A stretch of 32,972 nt of DNA. Origin: DATGWF01 sp035299585 (lineage in GTDB: Bacteria; Actinomycetota; Actinomycetes; Actinomycetales; Microbacteriaceae). The translations under genes were made by a program, and so were the position numbers. Location of the stretch: NCBI GenBank assembly GCA_035299585.1, contig DATGWF010000096.1:1-32972 (forward strand). The letters run 5' to 3'. The notes below the pieces were generated by a model. That model was given only the letters and a program-made list of their open reading frames with translations. It searched no databases and was not told the origin of the DNA. Positions 1-8,071 of this stretch are shown one piece after another. Position 1 is the first letter of the stretch. Every line of letters begins with the position of its first letter.

Positions 1-2518
1 GTGGGCTCGCATTGGCGTTCCGCACTGTCCCGAGTGTGGCGAGCCGATTCAGCGTCAGACCGTTCAGCAGATTGCCGACCAGCTCATGGCGATGCCGGAG
101 GGCACCAAGTTCCAGGTGCTCGCCCCGATCGTCTCGCAGAAGAAAGGCGAGTTCGTCGACGTGTTCACCGAGCTGAGTTCGGCCGGTTACGCGCGCGCAA
201 TCGTCGATGGTGAATTGATTTCGCTGACCGAGCCGCCGACGCTCAAAAAGCAGGTCAAGCACGATATTTCGGTCGTGATTGACCGCTTGGTCGCGCGCAA
301 CGACATCGTCGGCCGGCTGACGGACTCGTTGGAAACGGCGCTTCGGCTTTCGAGTGGCATCGTTCAGATCAACTACGTCGACCGCGAGGGTGACGACGCC
401 TGGCAGACCTTCTCCGAGAAGCTGGCCTGCCCGAATCAGCACCCGCTCAGCCTCACCGAGATTGAGCCGCGTACGTTCTCGTTCAATGCCCCCTTCGGCG
501 CCTGCCCGGAATGTTCCGGATTGGGTACCAAGATGGCTGTCGACGACGAACTGCTGCTCGGCGACGACGAACTCTCCATCACCGACGGTGTCATTGTCCC
601 GTGGTCGACGCAGGGTAAGGGCCTCTATAACTACTACGAAAAGCTGCTCTTCGGTCTCGCACGCGACCTCGACTTTTCGCTCGACACCCCGTGGCGTGAC
701 TTGCCGAACGAGGTTCGCGAAGCGGTGCTGCACGGAAACAACTTCAACGTCCGTGTGCGTTGGAAGAACCGCTACGGTCGTGAGCTGAGCTATACCTCTG
801 GCTTTGAGGGCGTCGTGCCCTACATTGAACGCCAGTATCTGCAGGCCGAAACGGACACGCAGCGCACCCGCTGGGCTGAGTATCTCCGCGAGGTGCCGTG
901 CCCTGCCTGCGACGGCAGCCGGCTCAAGCCCGAGGTGCTCGCGGTGCGAGTCAACGGCAAGTCGATTGCCGACGTGTGCTTCATGTCGATCGACCTCGCC
1001 CGTGACTTCATGGACGCACTCAAACTCTCGGAGCGTGACGCCGCTATTGCCGCCCAGGTGCTTCGTGAAATCCGTGCGCGGCTCGACTTCCTCCTACGCG
1101 TTGGGCTGAATTACCTGAGCCTTGCCCGGAGCGCTGGGACGCTCTCCGGCGGCGAGGCGCAACGTATCCGCCTCGCGACCCAAATCGGCTCTGGTCTGAC
1201 CGGCGTGCTCTACGTCCTCGACGAGCCGAGCATCGGACTCCACCAGCGTGACAACCGCCGGCTCATCGACACCCTCGTCGCCCTACGCGACCTGGGGAAC
1301 ACGCTCATCGTCGTTGAGCATGACGAGGACACGATTCGCACGGCCGACTGGATCGTGGACATCGGCCCCGGTGCCGGCGTCAACGGTGGAGAAGTGGTGC
1401 ACTCGGGTGACTTCGAATCGCTTCTGAAGAATCCCCGCTCGCACACCGCGGACTACCTGTCTGGCCGCAAGTCAATCGAGACGCCGAACAAGCGGCGACC
1501 AATCGATCGACAGCGGGTCGTGACGGTGTCCGGGGCCGAGGCGAACAACCTCAAGAACGTCACCGTCGATTTCCCGCTCGGCGTGCTCACCTCGGTCACG
1601 GGCGTCTCCGGGAGCGGCAAGAGTTCGCTCGTCAACGACATCCTCTATCGCGTACTCGCGAACACCCTGAACGGTGCCCGCAAGGTTCCCGGGAAGCACA
1701 AACGCGTCACGGGCCTCGAACAGCTCGACAAGGTTGTTCACGTGGACCAAGCCCCAATCGGACGCACGCCGCGCTCCAATCCCGCGACCTATACGGGCGT
1801 GTTCGACCGCATCCGGACCCTGTTTGCGGAGACTCCCGAGGCGAAGGCGCGCGGCTACCAGCCCGGCCGGTTCAGTTTCAACGTGAAGGGTGGCCGCTGT
1901 GAAGCCTGTAGCGGTGACGGCACGATCAAAATTGAGATGAACTTCCTTCCCGACGTGTATGTCGCGTGCGAGGTCTGCCACGGCAAGCGGTACAACCGTG
2001 AGACGCTCCAGGTGCACTACAAGGGCAAGAACATCGCCGAGGTGCTCGAAATGCCGATTGCGGAGGCCGCCGAATTCTTCCAATCGATTTCGGCGATTCA
2101 CCGCTTCCTGCAAACCCTCGTCGACGTCGGTCTCGGCTACGTCCAGCTCGGTCAGAGTGCAACGACGCTCTCGGGCGGCGAGGCGCAGCGAGTCAAGCTC
2201 GCCACAGAGCTCCAGCGTCGCTCGCATGGCCGCAGCGTGTATGTGCTGGACGAGCCCACGACCGGCCTGCACTTTGAGGACGTCGCGAAGCTCCTCCGCG
2301 TGCTCGGCGACCTCGTCGATAAGGGCAACACGGTGATTGTGATCGAGCACAACCTCGACGTCATCAAGTCGTCCGACTGGATTATCGACCTCGGACCGGA
2401 GGGCGGTTCTGGTGGCGGTACCATCGTGGCGACCGGAACGCCCGAGCAGGTTGCGGCCGTGCCGGAGAGCCACACCGGCCGGTTCATCGCAGAAGTGCTC
2501 TCGGGAGTGCGCGCCTAA
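1..2518 (+). CDS. uvrA: Excinuclease ABC subunit UvrA, 3' part (5' end outside window)
   Basis: UvrA is the ATPase that, as a dimer with UvrB, finds bulky DNA lesions in nucleotide excision repair. The reading frame is already open at base 2 and gives 838 residues, so about the first 100 residues, including the first Walker A, lie outside the window. Visible in order: a CPEC pair right at the start; a zinc module with CPN and CPEC near 428-530; a CPAC motif near 898; the first ABC signature LSGGEAQR near 1142 with VLDEPSIGLHQRD; the second Walker A GVSGSGKSS near 1603; the CEAC...CEVC zinc finger at 1898-1980; and the second LSGGEAQR with VLDEPTTGLH near 2170-2270. All motifs are intact. The stop TAA at 2516-2518 directly abuts the uvrC start, so the two repair genes are probably co-transcribed and translationally coupled. 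Confidence 0.98.
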   Translation, partial: WARIGVPHCPECGEPIQRQTVQQIADQLMAMPEGTKFQVLAPIVSQKKGEFVDVFTELSSAGYARAIVDGELISLTEPPTLKKQVKHDISVVIDRLVARNDIVGRLTDSLETALRLSSGIVQINYVDREGDDAWQTFSEKLACPNQHPLSLTEIEPRTFSFNAPFGACPECSGLGTKMAVDDELLLGDDELSITDGVIVPWSTQGKGLYNYYEKLLFGLARDLDFSLDTPWRDLPNEVREAVLHGNNFNVRVRWKNRYGRELSYTSGFEGVVPYIERQYLQAETDTQRTRWAEYLREVPCPACDGSRLKPEVLAVRVNGKSIADVCFMSIDLARDFMDALKLSERDAAIAAQVLREIRARLDFLLRVGLNYLSLARSAGTLSGGEAQRIRLATQIGSGLTGVLYVLDEPSIGLHQRDNRRLIDTLVALRDLGNTLIVVEHDEDTIRTADWIVDIGPGAGVNGGEVVHSGDFESLLKNPRSHTADYLSGRKSIETPNKRRPIDRQRVVTVSGAEANNLKNVTVDFPLGVLTSVTGVSGSGKSSLVNDILYRVLANTLNGARKVPGKHKRVTGLEQLDKVVHVDQAPIGRTPRSNPATYTGVFDRIRTLFAETPEAKARGYQPGRFSFNVKGGRCEACSGDGTIKIEMNFLPDVYVACEVCHGKRYNRETLQVHYKGKNIAEVLEMPIAEAAEFFQSISAIHRFLQTLVDVGLGYVQLGQSATTLSGGEAQRVKLATELQRRSHGRSVYVLDEPTTGLHFEDVAKLLRVLGDLVDKGNTVIVIEHNLDVIKSSDWIIDLGPEGGSGGGTIVATGTPEQVAAVPESHTGRFIAEVLSGVRA

Positions 2519-4390
2519 ATGGCCAATGCGCTCGAGTGGCGTCCGAAGACGGGGGACATTCCGGCACAGCCGGGGGTCTATCGGTTCCTCGACGCCAATG
2601 GTCGGGTGTTGTACGTCGGCAAGGCCAAGAGCCTGCGGAACCGGCTGACGAACTATTTCGCCCCGCTCTCAAGCCTGCACGAGCGCACCCGGCGTATGGT
2701 GATGACCGCGCGCGACGTCACATGGACGGTCGTGCGCTCCGAGGTGGAGGCGCTCCAGCTCGAGTTCCTCTGGATCAACGAATTCGACCCGCCGTTCAAC
2801 GTGCAGTTTCGCGACGACAAGAGCTACCCGTACCTCGCGGTCCTGCTCGCCGACGAAGCACCCCGTGTGATTGTGACGCGCCGGAAAGGCATTCCGGGAG
2901 CGAAGTACTTCGGGCCGTATCCGCAAGTCTCGACGGTCTACGAAACGCTGTCGCTGCTCAGAACGCTCTACCCCATGCGGACCTGCAAAGACAGTGACTA
3001 CCGGAAGGCCATGCAGACCGGAAAACCGTGCTTTGCGAGCCAGATTGGGAAGTGCCACGGACCGTGTTCGCAGCGCGTCACCGTTGAGGAGCATCGCCAG
3101 ATGGCGCAACGCTTTGTGCAGTTCATGAACAGCCAGGACCGCCGACTCCTCGGCGACCTCCAGAACCAGATGGTCGCCGCGGCGGCCGCGCAAGAGTACG
3201 AGCGCGCGGCAAAGCTTCGCGACCAACTTCAGGCCGCCACGACCTTCTTCGAGCGCTCCGCGATCGTGCTTCGGGACGGCGTCGACTCTGACGTGTACGG
3301 CATCGCGCACGACGGCCTCTCCGCCGCGGTCCAACTGTTTGTCGTCCGCGGCGGTGTCATCCGAGGTGTCCGCGGGTGGACGGTGAACACCGAACTCGAT
3401 GTGAGCGCGGGCGAGCTCGTAGAGACTGTGCTGCAACACAGCTACATCGACCCAGACGACATTCCCGCGCCCGAAATTCTTGTCCCGGAACGACCGGACA
3501 GCGCCGGGGCGCTCGAGGCCTGGCTGTCCGAGCGGGCGGGTCGGAAGGTCATCGTCAAGACGGCGCAACGCGGGGAAAAAGCGAGCCTCATGGCGACCGC
3601 GCAGCACAATGCGAACCACGCGCTCCTGCTCTACAAGAACAAACGCATCTCCGACTTCACGACGCGCTCGCAAGCACTCGAGGACCTCCAGTCGGCACTG
3701 GCGCTTCGCGAGGCGCCGCTGCGGATCGAGTGCGTGGACGTGTCGCACCTTCAAGGGACGAATATTGTCGCCTCGCTCGTGGTGTTCGAAGACGGGCTCC
3801 CACGCAAAGACCAGTATCGCCGCTACAACATCGCGCAGGCCCGAGACGACACCGACGCCATCGCGCAGGTGTTGAGTCGCCGATTCGCGCGACTCGATGA
3901 GGGCGACGCGGAGTCTGAGTCGGGGGAGTTGCCCGCGGCGAAACGCTTCGCATACCGGCCCAATCTCCTCCTCGTCGATGGTGGCGAGCCGCAGGTGAAC
4001 GCCGCGGAGCGCGCCCGCATCGAGGCGGGAAGTCCCGACATCGCCATCGTCGGCATCGCGAAGCGGCTCGAAGAACTCTGGCTGCCCGGCGAATCGTTCC
4101 CGGTGATTCTGCCCCGGAATAGCGAGGCGCTCTTCCTCATTCAGCGTGCACGCGATGAAGCGCACCGATTCGCAATTACCCATCAACGAGCTCGACGCAA
4201 ACGTGACGTTACAACGGTGCTGAACGACATTCCGGGTCTGGGGCCGAGCCGCGTATCGGCACTCCTCGCCGAATTCGGTTCGGTGAAGCGTCTGCGGGCC
4301 GCTTCGCTCGAGGATATCGCCGGAGTTTCGGGCATCGGGCCGGTGCTCGCTGCCACAATTCACGCTGCCCTCGCGGATGCGAACGCCTAG
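2519..4390 (+). CDS. uvrC: Excinuclease ABC subunit UvrC
   Basis: UvrC makes the two incisions flanking a lesion after UvrA/UvrB have loaded. At 623 residues it has the usual length. The N-terminal GIY-YIG nuclease is seen as GVY (19-21) and YVG (32-34). Cys156, Cys171, Cys179 and Cys183 match the cysteine pattern that binds a 4Fe-4S cluster in E. coli UvrC. A UVR helix pair for UvrB contact follows near residues 205-240. The RNase H-like nuclease carries Asp407 (DVSHLQG), Asp487 (VDGG) and His555 (THQR). Tandem helix-hairpin-helix motifs end the protein (about 565-623). The ATG starts on the base after the uvrA stop, with no separate Shine-Dalgarno of note, pointing to coupled translation. 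The linkage uvrA-uvrC is common in high-GC Gram-positives. Confidence 0.98.
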   Translation: MANALEWRPKTGDIPAQPGVYRFLDANGRVLYVGKAKSLRNRLTNYFAPLSSLHERTRRMVMTARDVTWTVVRSEVEALQLEFLWINEFDPPFNVQFRDDKSYPYLAVLLADEAPRVIVTRRKGIPGAKYFGPYPQVSTVYETLSLLRTLYPMRTCKDSDYRKAMQTGKPCFASQIGKCHGPCSQRVTVEEHRQMAQRFVQFMNSQDRRLLGDLQNQMVAAAAAQEYERAAKLRDQLQAATTFFERSAIVLRDGVDSDVYGIAHDGLSAAVQLFVVRGGVIRGVRGWTVNTELDVSAGELVETVLQHSYIDPDDIPAPEILVPERPDSAGALEAWLSERAGRKVIVKTAQRGEKASLMATAQHNANHALLLYKNKRISDFTTRSQALEDLQSALALREAPLRIECVDVSHLQGTNIVASLVVFEDGLPRKDQYRRYNIAQARDDTDAIAQVLSRRFARLDEGDAESESGELPAAKRFAYRPNLLLVDGGEPQVNAAERARIEAGSPDIAIVGIAKRLEELWLPGESFPVILPRNSEALFLIQRARDEAHRFAITHQRARRKRDVTTVLNDIPGLGPSRVSALLAEFGSVKRLRAASLEDIAGVSGIGPVLAATIHAALADANA

Positions 4391-4399
4391 GATAAAGCC

Positions 4400-5269
4400 A
4401 TGACCGGTCGCCGGAAAGAGATGCTCGTGGTGACCGGTATGTCCGGGGCAGGGCGTTCGACCGTCGGAAACGCTCTCGAAGACCTCGGTTGGTACGTTGT
4501 CGACAACCTGCCGCCGCAGATGATTCATCCGCTCATCGATCTGGTTGAGCGTGCCGGTTCGAACCTGCCGAACATTGCCGCCATCGTCGACGTCCGAGGT
4601 CGAGGATTCTTCACTGAGCTCCAAGACACGGTCCAACAGCTCAAGACCGACCTGGACGTCCGGGTGATGTTTCTCGACGCGAGTGATGCGGCTCTGGTTC
4701 GGCGGTTTGAATCGGTTCGTCGGCCGCATCCACTGCAGGCCGGTGGAAGCATCCTCGACGGCATCGCGACCGAGCGTGCTCGACTGGCCCAGATTCGCGA
4801 ATCGTCTGATCTCGTGCTCGACACCAGTGACCTGAACGTTCATCAGCTGGCCATTCGGGTGCACGATACCTTTGCCCGAGCGGACCAGGCTGGTCTGAAT
4901 CTCACCATCATGAGCTTCGGCTTCAAGTATGGCCTGCCGCCCGATGCCGATATCGTGCTCGATGCTCGCTTCCTGCCGAACCCGTTCTGGGTGCCCGAAC
5001 TCAAGGCACTCACGGGTGAGAGCGACGACGTGTACGAGTACGTTCTGGAGCAAGACGGCGCACGAGCGTTCATTGAGGGCATTGCCGAGGCACTTCGGCC
5101 CGTGCTTGCCGGCTATCAGCGCGAGAACAAACGGCACGCCATGATTGCAATAGGCTGTACCGGTGGGAAGCACCGATCGGTATCCCTCGTTCGTGCCCTT
5201 GCCGCTGAACTTGATTTGGCCCCGGGCGTCGGAATCACAATGAAGCACCGGGATACCGGTCGCGAGTAA
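4400..5269 (+). CDS. rapZ: RapZ-family P-loop nucleotide-binding protein (RNase adaptor)
   Basis: This 289-residue protein belongs to the RapZ/YvcJ family. In E. coli RapZ delivers small RNAs controlling glucosamine-6-phosphate synthase to RNase E; in Gram-positive bacteria its role is less clear, so function here is by family only. The N-terminal Walker A is GMSGAGRS (13-20), followed by the family motif DNLPP, and the C-terminal domain has FKYGLP, the DARFLPNPFW region and the GCTGGKHRS motif with Cys253 and His258, which bind ligand or RNA in homologues. It starts 9 bases after uvrC and is followed 17 bases later by whiA. In many actinobacteria yvcK sits between rapZ and whiA; it is absent from that position here. 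Confidence 0.96.
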   Translation: MTGRRKEMLVVTGMSGAGRSTVGNALEDLGWYVVDNLPPQMIHPLIDLVERAGSNLPNIAAIVDVRGRGFFTELQDTVQQLKTDLDVRVMFLDASDAALVRRFESVRRPHPLQAGGSILDGIATERARLAQIRESSDLVLDTSDLNVHQLAIRVHDTFARADQAGLNLTIMSFGFKYGLPPDADIVLDARFLPNPFWVPELKALTGESDDVYEYVLEQDGARAFIEGIAEALRPVLAGYQRENKRHAMIAIGCTGGKHRSVSLVRALAAELDLAPGVGITMKHRDTGRE

Positions 5270-5286
5270 TTGAGGATGTACTTGGC

Positions 5287-6273
5287 ATGGAAGAACGCGT
5301 CGCGCTGACAACGGCGGTGAAGCTCGAGCTCGCTCGAGTGCCGGTCGCAAAGACGAACGTTCGTGCTGCCGAACTCGCATCGGTTTTGCGGTTCGCGGGG
5401 GGCCTACACATCATTTCGGGACGCATCGCGCTCGAGGTCGAGCTCGACACGAAACCGGCCGCGCAGCGCGTGGGCCGCGATCTTGCGGAGCTCTACGGTG
5501 TGCGTGCCGAGGTTCGTGTGATTGCCGCTTCGGGCATGCGTCGTCATGACAACTACCTCCTTCGCGTCCTCGACGGAGAGACCCTCGCCCGCCAAACCGG
5601 CTTGATGGATGCCCGTCGACGCCCGGTACGCGGCCTTCCGAATCGTCTGACGACCGGCAACCCGGAAGAGGTGGCGGCAGTGTGGCGCGGTGCGTTCGTT
5701 GCCCGCGGTACGCTCACCGATCCGGGGCGGAGCTCCTCGCTCGAGGTCGTGTGCCCGAGCAATGAATCGGCCATGGCGCTCGTCGGCGCCGCGGCGCGGC
5801 TCGACGTGCCGGCAAAGGCGCGCGAAGTGCGCGGTGTCTATCGCGCCGTGGTTCGCGAGGGGGAGGCGATCGCTGCCCTCCTGCGGGCCATGGGCGCCAC
5901 CGAAACGGTCGATTCCTGGGAAGAGGTGCGCGCCCGCCGGGAGGTGCGCGCGACCGCGAACCGACTCGTGAACTTTGACGATGCCAATCTCCGCCGCAGC
6001 GCGCAAGCCGCTGTCGCCGCGTGTGCTCGCGTTGAGCGTGCACTCGAGCTGCTCGGGCCGGACATCCCCGATCACCTCGCCTACGCCGGCCAGTTGCGAC
6101 TGGCGCACCGGGAGGCGAGTCTCGATGAGCTCGGACACCATGCCGACCCGCCGATGACGAAGGACGCCGTCGCTGGCCGTATCCGCCGTTTGCTCGCTAT
6201 GGCGGACAAACGCGCGGTCGAGCTCGGAGTCCCGGGCACCGACGCAAATCTTCCGCTCGATCTCGACCTGTAG
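5287..6273 (+). CDS. whiA: DNA-binding protein WhiA
   Basis: WhiA is a conserved Gram-positive DNA-binding protein; in Streptomyces it works with WhiB to start sporulation septation, while in non-sporulating relatives it has been tied to cell division and growth. The 328-residue length fits. The N-terminal part has the degenerate homing-endonuclease-like fold, with the family's opening LTTAVKLELARV and the conserved AELASVLRFAGGLHI block. The last about 65 residues (REASLDELG, then the MTKDAVAGRIRRL helix) are the helix-turn-helix domain. The start ATG has a GAGG 10 bases upstream. The gene closes the uvrA-uvrC-rapZ-whiA run; a hairpin in the following gap may end or attenuate transcription. 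Confidence 0.97.
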   Translation: MEERVALTTAVKLELARVPVAKTNVRAAELASVLRFAGGLHIISGRIALEVELDTKPAAQRVGRDLAELYGVRAEVRVIAASGMRRHDNYLLRVLDGETLARQTGLMDARRRPVRGLPNRLTTGNPEEVAAVWRGAFVARGTLTDPGRSSSLEVVCPSNESAMALVGAAARLDVPAKAREVRGVYRAVVREGEAIAALLRAMGATETVDSWEEVRARREVRATANRLVNFDDANLRRSAQAAVAACARVERALELLGPDIPDHLAYAGQLRLAHREASLDELGHHADPPMTKDAVAGRIRRLLAMADKRAVELGVPGTDANLPLDLDL

Positions 6274-6281
6274 TGCCCGAA

Positions 6282-6307
6282 TGGGTGCACCCGCCGGGGA
6301 GCACCCA
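6282..6307 (+). terminator. Hairpin in the whiA-sodA gap
   Basis: A 7-base-pair inverted repeat, TGGGTGC at 6282-6288 and GCACCCA at 6301-6307, encloses a 12-base loop in the 53-base gap between the whiA stop and the sodA start. No T-tract follows, so it is at best a GC-rich, U-less terminator of the type proposed for actinobacteria, or a processing structure between the two genes. Seen in sequence; function inferred. Confidence 0.35.
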
Positions 6308-6326
6308 CCCAACCAGAGGAGAACTC

Positions 6327-6959
6327 GTGACCACCGAATACACCCTTCCGGAACTGCCCTACGACTACTCGGCACTCGAGCCGAGCATCAGCGCCACCAT
6401 CATGGAGCTGCACCACAGCAAGCACCACGCGGCCTACGTTGCCGGGACCAATGCGGCTCTTGCGGCACTCGCCGAGGCACGCGCGACCAACAGCCTCGCC
6501 AACGTGAACAAACTCGAGAAGGATCTCGCATTCAACCTCGGCGGTCACGTCAACCACTCGATTTTCTGGACGAACATGTCGCCAGACGGCGGCGACAAGC
6601 CGGTCGGTGAGCTTGCGGCGGCTATCGACGACCAGTTCGGTTCCTTCGACGCCTTCCGTGCCCACTTCACCGCGGTCGCCATGGGCGTGCAGGGCTCTGG
6701 CTGGGCCGTGCTCGCGTGGGATTCGCTCGGCCAGCGTCTCGTGCTGCTGCAATTCTTCGACCAGCAGGCCAACATGCCCGCCGGAGTCGTGCCGTTGCTC
6801 ATGCTCGACGTGTGGGAGCACGCCTACTACCTCGATTACAAGAACGTCCGCGCCGACTACGTCAACGCCTTCTGGAACATCGTCAACTGGGACAATGTTG
6901 CGAAGCGATTCGCCACGTCGCGCGAACTTACGGGTGGCCTCCTGCTACTCTCTGAGTAA
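6327..6959 (+). CDS. sodA: Superoxide dismutase [Mn/Fe]
   Basis: The enzyme converts superoxide to oxygen and hydrogen peroxide in the cytoplasm. The GTG start at 6327 is chosen because an AGAGGAGA ribosome binding site lies at 6315-6322 and the resulting protein opens with TEYTLPELPYDYSALEP, the normal beginning of this family; the longer open frame from 6273 would add 18 unrelated residues. At 210 residues it has the standard length. The four metal ligands are all present: His29 (in LHHSKHH), His77 (in VNHSIFW), Asp161 and His165 (in DVWEHAYYLDY). Whether Mn or Fe is used cannot be decided safely from these residues alone. It sits between whiA and gap and is probably expressed from its own or a read-through transcript. 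Confidence 0.97.
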   Translation: MTTEYTLPELPYDYSALEPSISATIMELHHSKHHAAYVAGTNAALAALAEARATNSLANVNKLEKDLAFNLGGHVNHSIFWTNMSPDGGDKPVGELAAAIDDQFGSFDAFRAHFTAVAMGVQGSGWAVLAWDSLGQRLVLLQFFDQQANMPAGVVPLLMLDVWEHAYYLDYKNVRADYVNAFWNIVNWDNVAKRFATSRELTGGLLLLSE

Positions 6960-6962
6960 GAA

Positions 6963-6978
6963 CCGCGCGGTTGCGCGG
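6963..6978 (+). terminator. GC-rich hairpin after sodA
   Basis: A perfect 6-base-pair stem, CCGCGC and GCGCGG, with the loop GGTT begins 3 bases after the sodA stop. There is no T-tract behind it. Its position right behind the stop suggests a U-less terminator or an mRNA-stabilising 3' end; this is inference. Confidence 0.45.
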
Positions 6979-7055
6979 CGCTTGGGGACAACGTCGTTCC
7001 GTGTCCTTATCCACACGCAGGAGCGATTGCTCCACCCATCTCCCAGGAGACCTTT
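6979..7055 (+). promoter_or_regulatory. gap leader with several short inverted repeats
   Basis: The 77 bases before gap hold two further dyads: GGACA 6986-6990 with TGTCC 7002-7006, and GGAGC 7020-7024 with GCTCC 7029-7033 around the loop GATT. The gap ribosome binding site AGGAG lies at 7045-7049. A weak promoter pair could be TTGGGG (6982-6987) and TTATCC (7007-7012) with a 19-base spacer, but neither hexamer is convincing. The region probably carries the start of the gap-pgk-tpiA transcript or an mRNA processing site. Confidence 0.3.
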
Positions 7056-8063
7056 GTGACCGTAAAAGTCGGAATCAATGGTTTTGGTCGCATCGGCCGA
7101 AACTTTCTGCGCGCCGCGCTCGTTCAGGGTGCTGACATCGAGGTTGTTGCTGTCAACGACCTCACGAGCGTCAAGACCCTTGCCCACCTGCTGAAGTACG
7201 ACTCGGTCACCGGCCGTATCGACGCCGAGGTCAGCTTCGACGGCGACTCCATCATCGTCAACGGGAAGCACATCAAGGTGCTCGCCGAACGCGACCCGGC
7301 GAACCTGCCCTGGGGCGAGCTCGGTGTCGAGGTGGTTGTCGAGTCGACCGGTCGTTTCACCGCCGTTGCGGACGCTCAAAAGCACATCGACGCCGGCGCC
7401 AAGAAGGTCGCCATCTCCGCGCCGTCTGCCGACGCCACGCTGACCGTAGTGATGGGTGTCAACCACCATGAATACGACCCGGCCGTCCACCACATCGTGT
7501 CGAATGCTTCGTGCACCACGAACTGCCTCGCGCCGATTGCCAAGGTGTTCAACGACAACTTCGGCATCGTCAACGGGCTCATGACGACGGTCCACGCGTA
7601 CACCGCCGATCAGAACCTGCAGGATGGCCCGCACGAGGATCTCCGCCGCGCCCGTGCTGCCGCGCTCAACATCGTGCCCTCGAGCACCGGTGCCGCCAAG
7701 GCAATCGGCAAGGTCCTGCCGGAGCTCAACGGCAAGCTTGACGGATTCGCGCTCCGGGTACCTGTCCCGACCGGTTCAATCACCGACCTCACCATTGAGG
7801 CCGCGACCGACGTGACCGTTGCCGACATCAACGCCGCGTTCAAGAAGGCCGCCTCGGAAGGACCGCTCAAGGGCATCCTGAAGTACACCGAGGACGAGAT
7901 CGTTTCGAGCGATATTGTCACCGACCCGCACTCCTCGATCTTCGACTCGGGCCTCACCAAGGTGCTCGGCCGCACGGTCAAGATCTCGTCGTGGTACGAC
8001 AACGAATGGGGCTACTCGAACCGCCTGGTTGACCTCACGGTCCTCATGGGCAAGTCGCTCTAA
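7056..8063 (+). CDS. gap: Type I glyceraldehyde-3-phosphate dehydrogenase
   Basis: The enzyme oxidises and phosphorylates glyceraldehyde 3-phosphate to 1,3-bisphosphoglycerate in glycolysis. The GTG start follows AGGAG by 6 bases and gives 335 residues, the usual size. The N-terminal Rossmann fold shows GINGFGRIGRN; the stretch VVAVNDL has the Asp-containing pattern expected of NAD-dependent forms. The active site is SNASCTTNC with catalytic Cys153, and the partner His lies in VHAYTADQ about 27 residues later. The C-terminal motif WYDNEWGYSNR is intact. It heads the gap-pgk-tpiA cluster, which processes triose phosphates as a unit; pgk begins 8 bases after its stop. Confidence 0.98.
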   Translation: MTVKVGINGFGRIGRNFLRAALVQGADIEVVAVNDLTSVKTLAHLLKYDSVTGRIDAEVSFDGDSIIVNGKHIKVLAERDPANLPWGELGVEVVVESTGRFTAVADAQKHIDAGAKKVAISAPSADATLTVVMGVNHHEYDPAVHHIVSNASCTTNCLAPIAKVFNDNFGIVNGLMTTVHAYTADQNLQDGPHEDLRRARAAALNIVPSSTGAAKAIGKVLPELNGKLDGFALRVPVPTGSITDLTIEAATDVTVADINAAFKKAASEGPLKGILKYTEDEIVSSDIVTDPHSSIFDSGLTKVLGRTVKISSWYDNEWGYSNRLVDLTVLMGKSL

Positions 8064-8071
8064 GTCCGCAC

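Noticed and set aside
1472..2473. A 333-codon minus-strand open frame in uvrA
   Set aside because: Shadow frame without motifs or initiation signals.
2669..5380. A 903-codon open frame on the minus strand over uvrC and rapZ
   Set aside because: It is the codon-position shadow of two clear genes in GC-rich DNA; no recognisable domain, no ribosome binding site, and it crosses two gene borders.
6273..6326. Longer sodA start at 6273
   Set aside because: Adds 18 non-homologous residues translated from a hairpin; the GTG at 6327 has a strong ribosome binding site and the family N-terminus.
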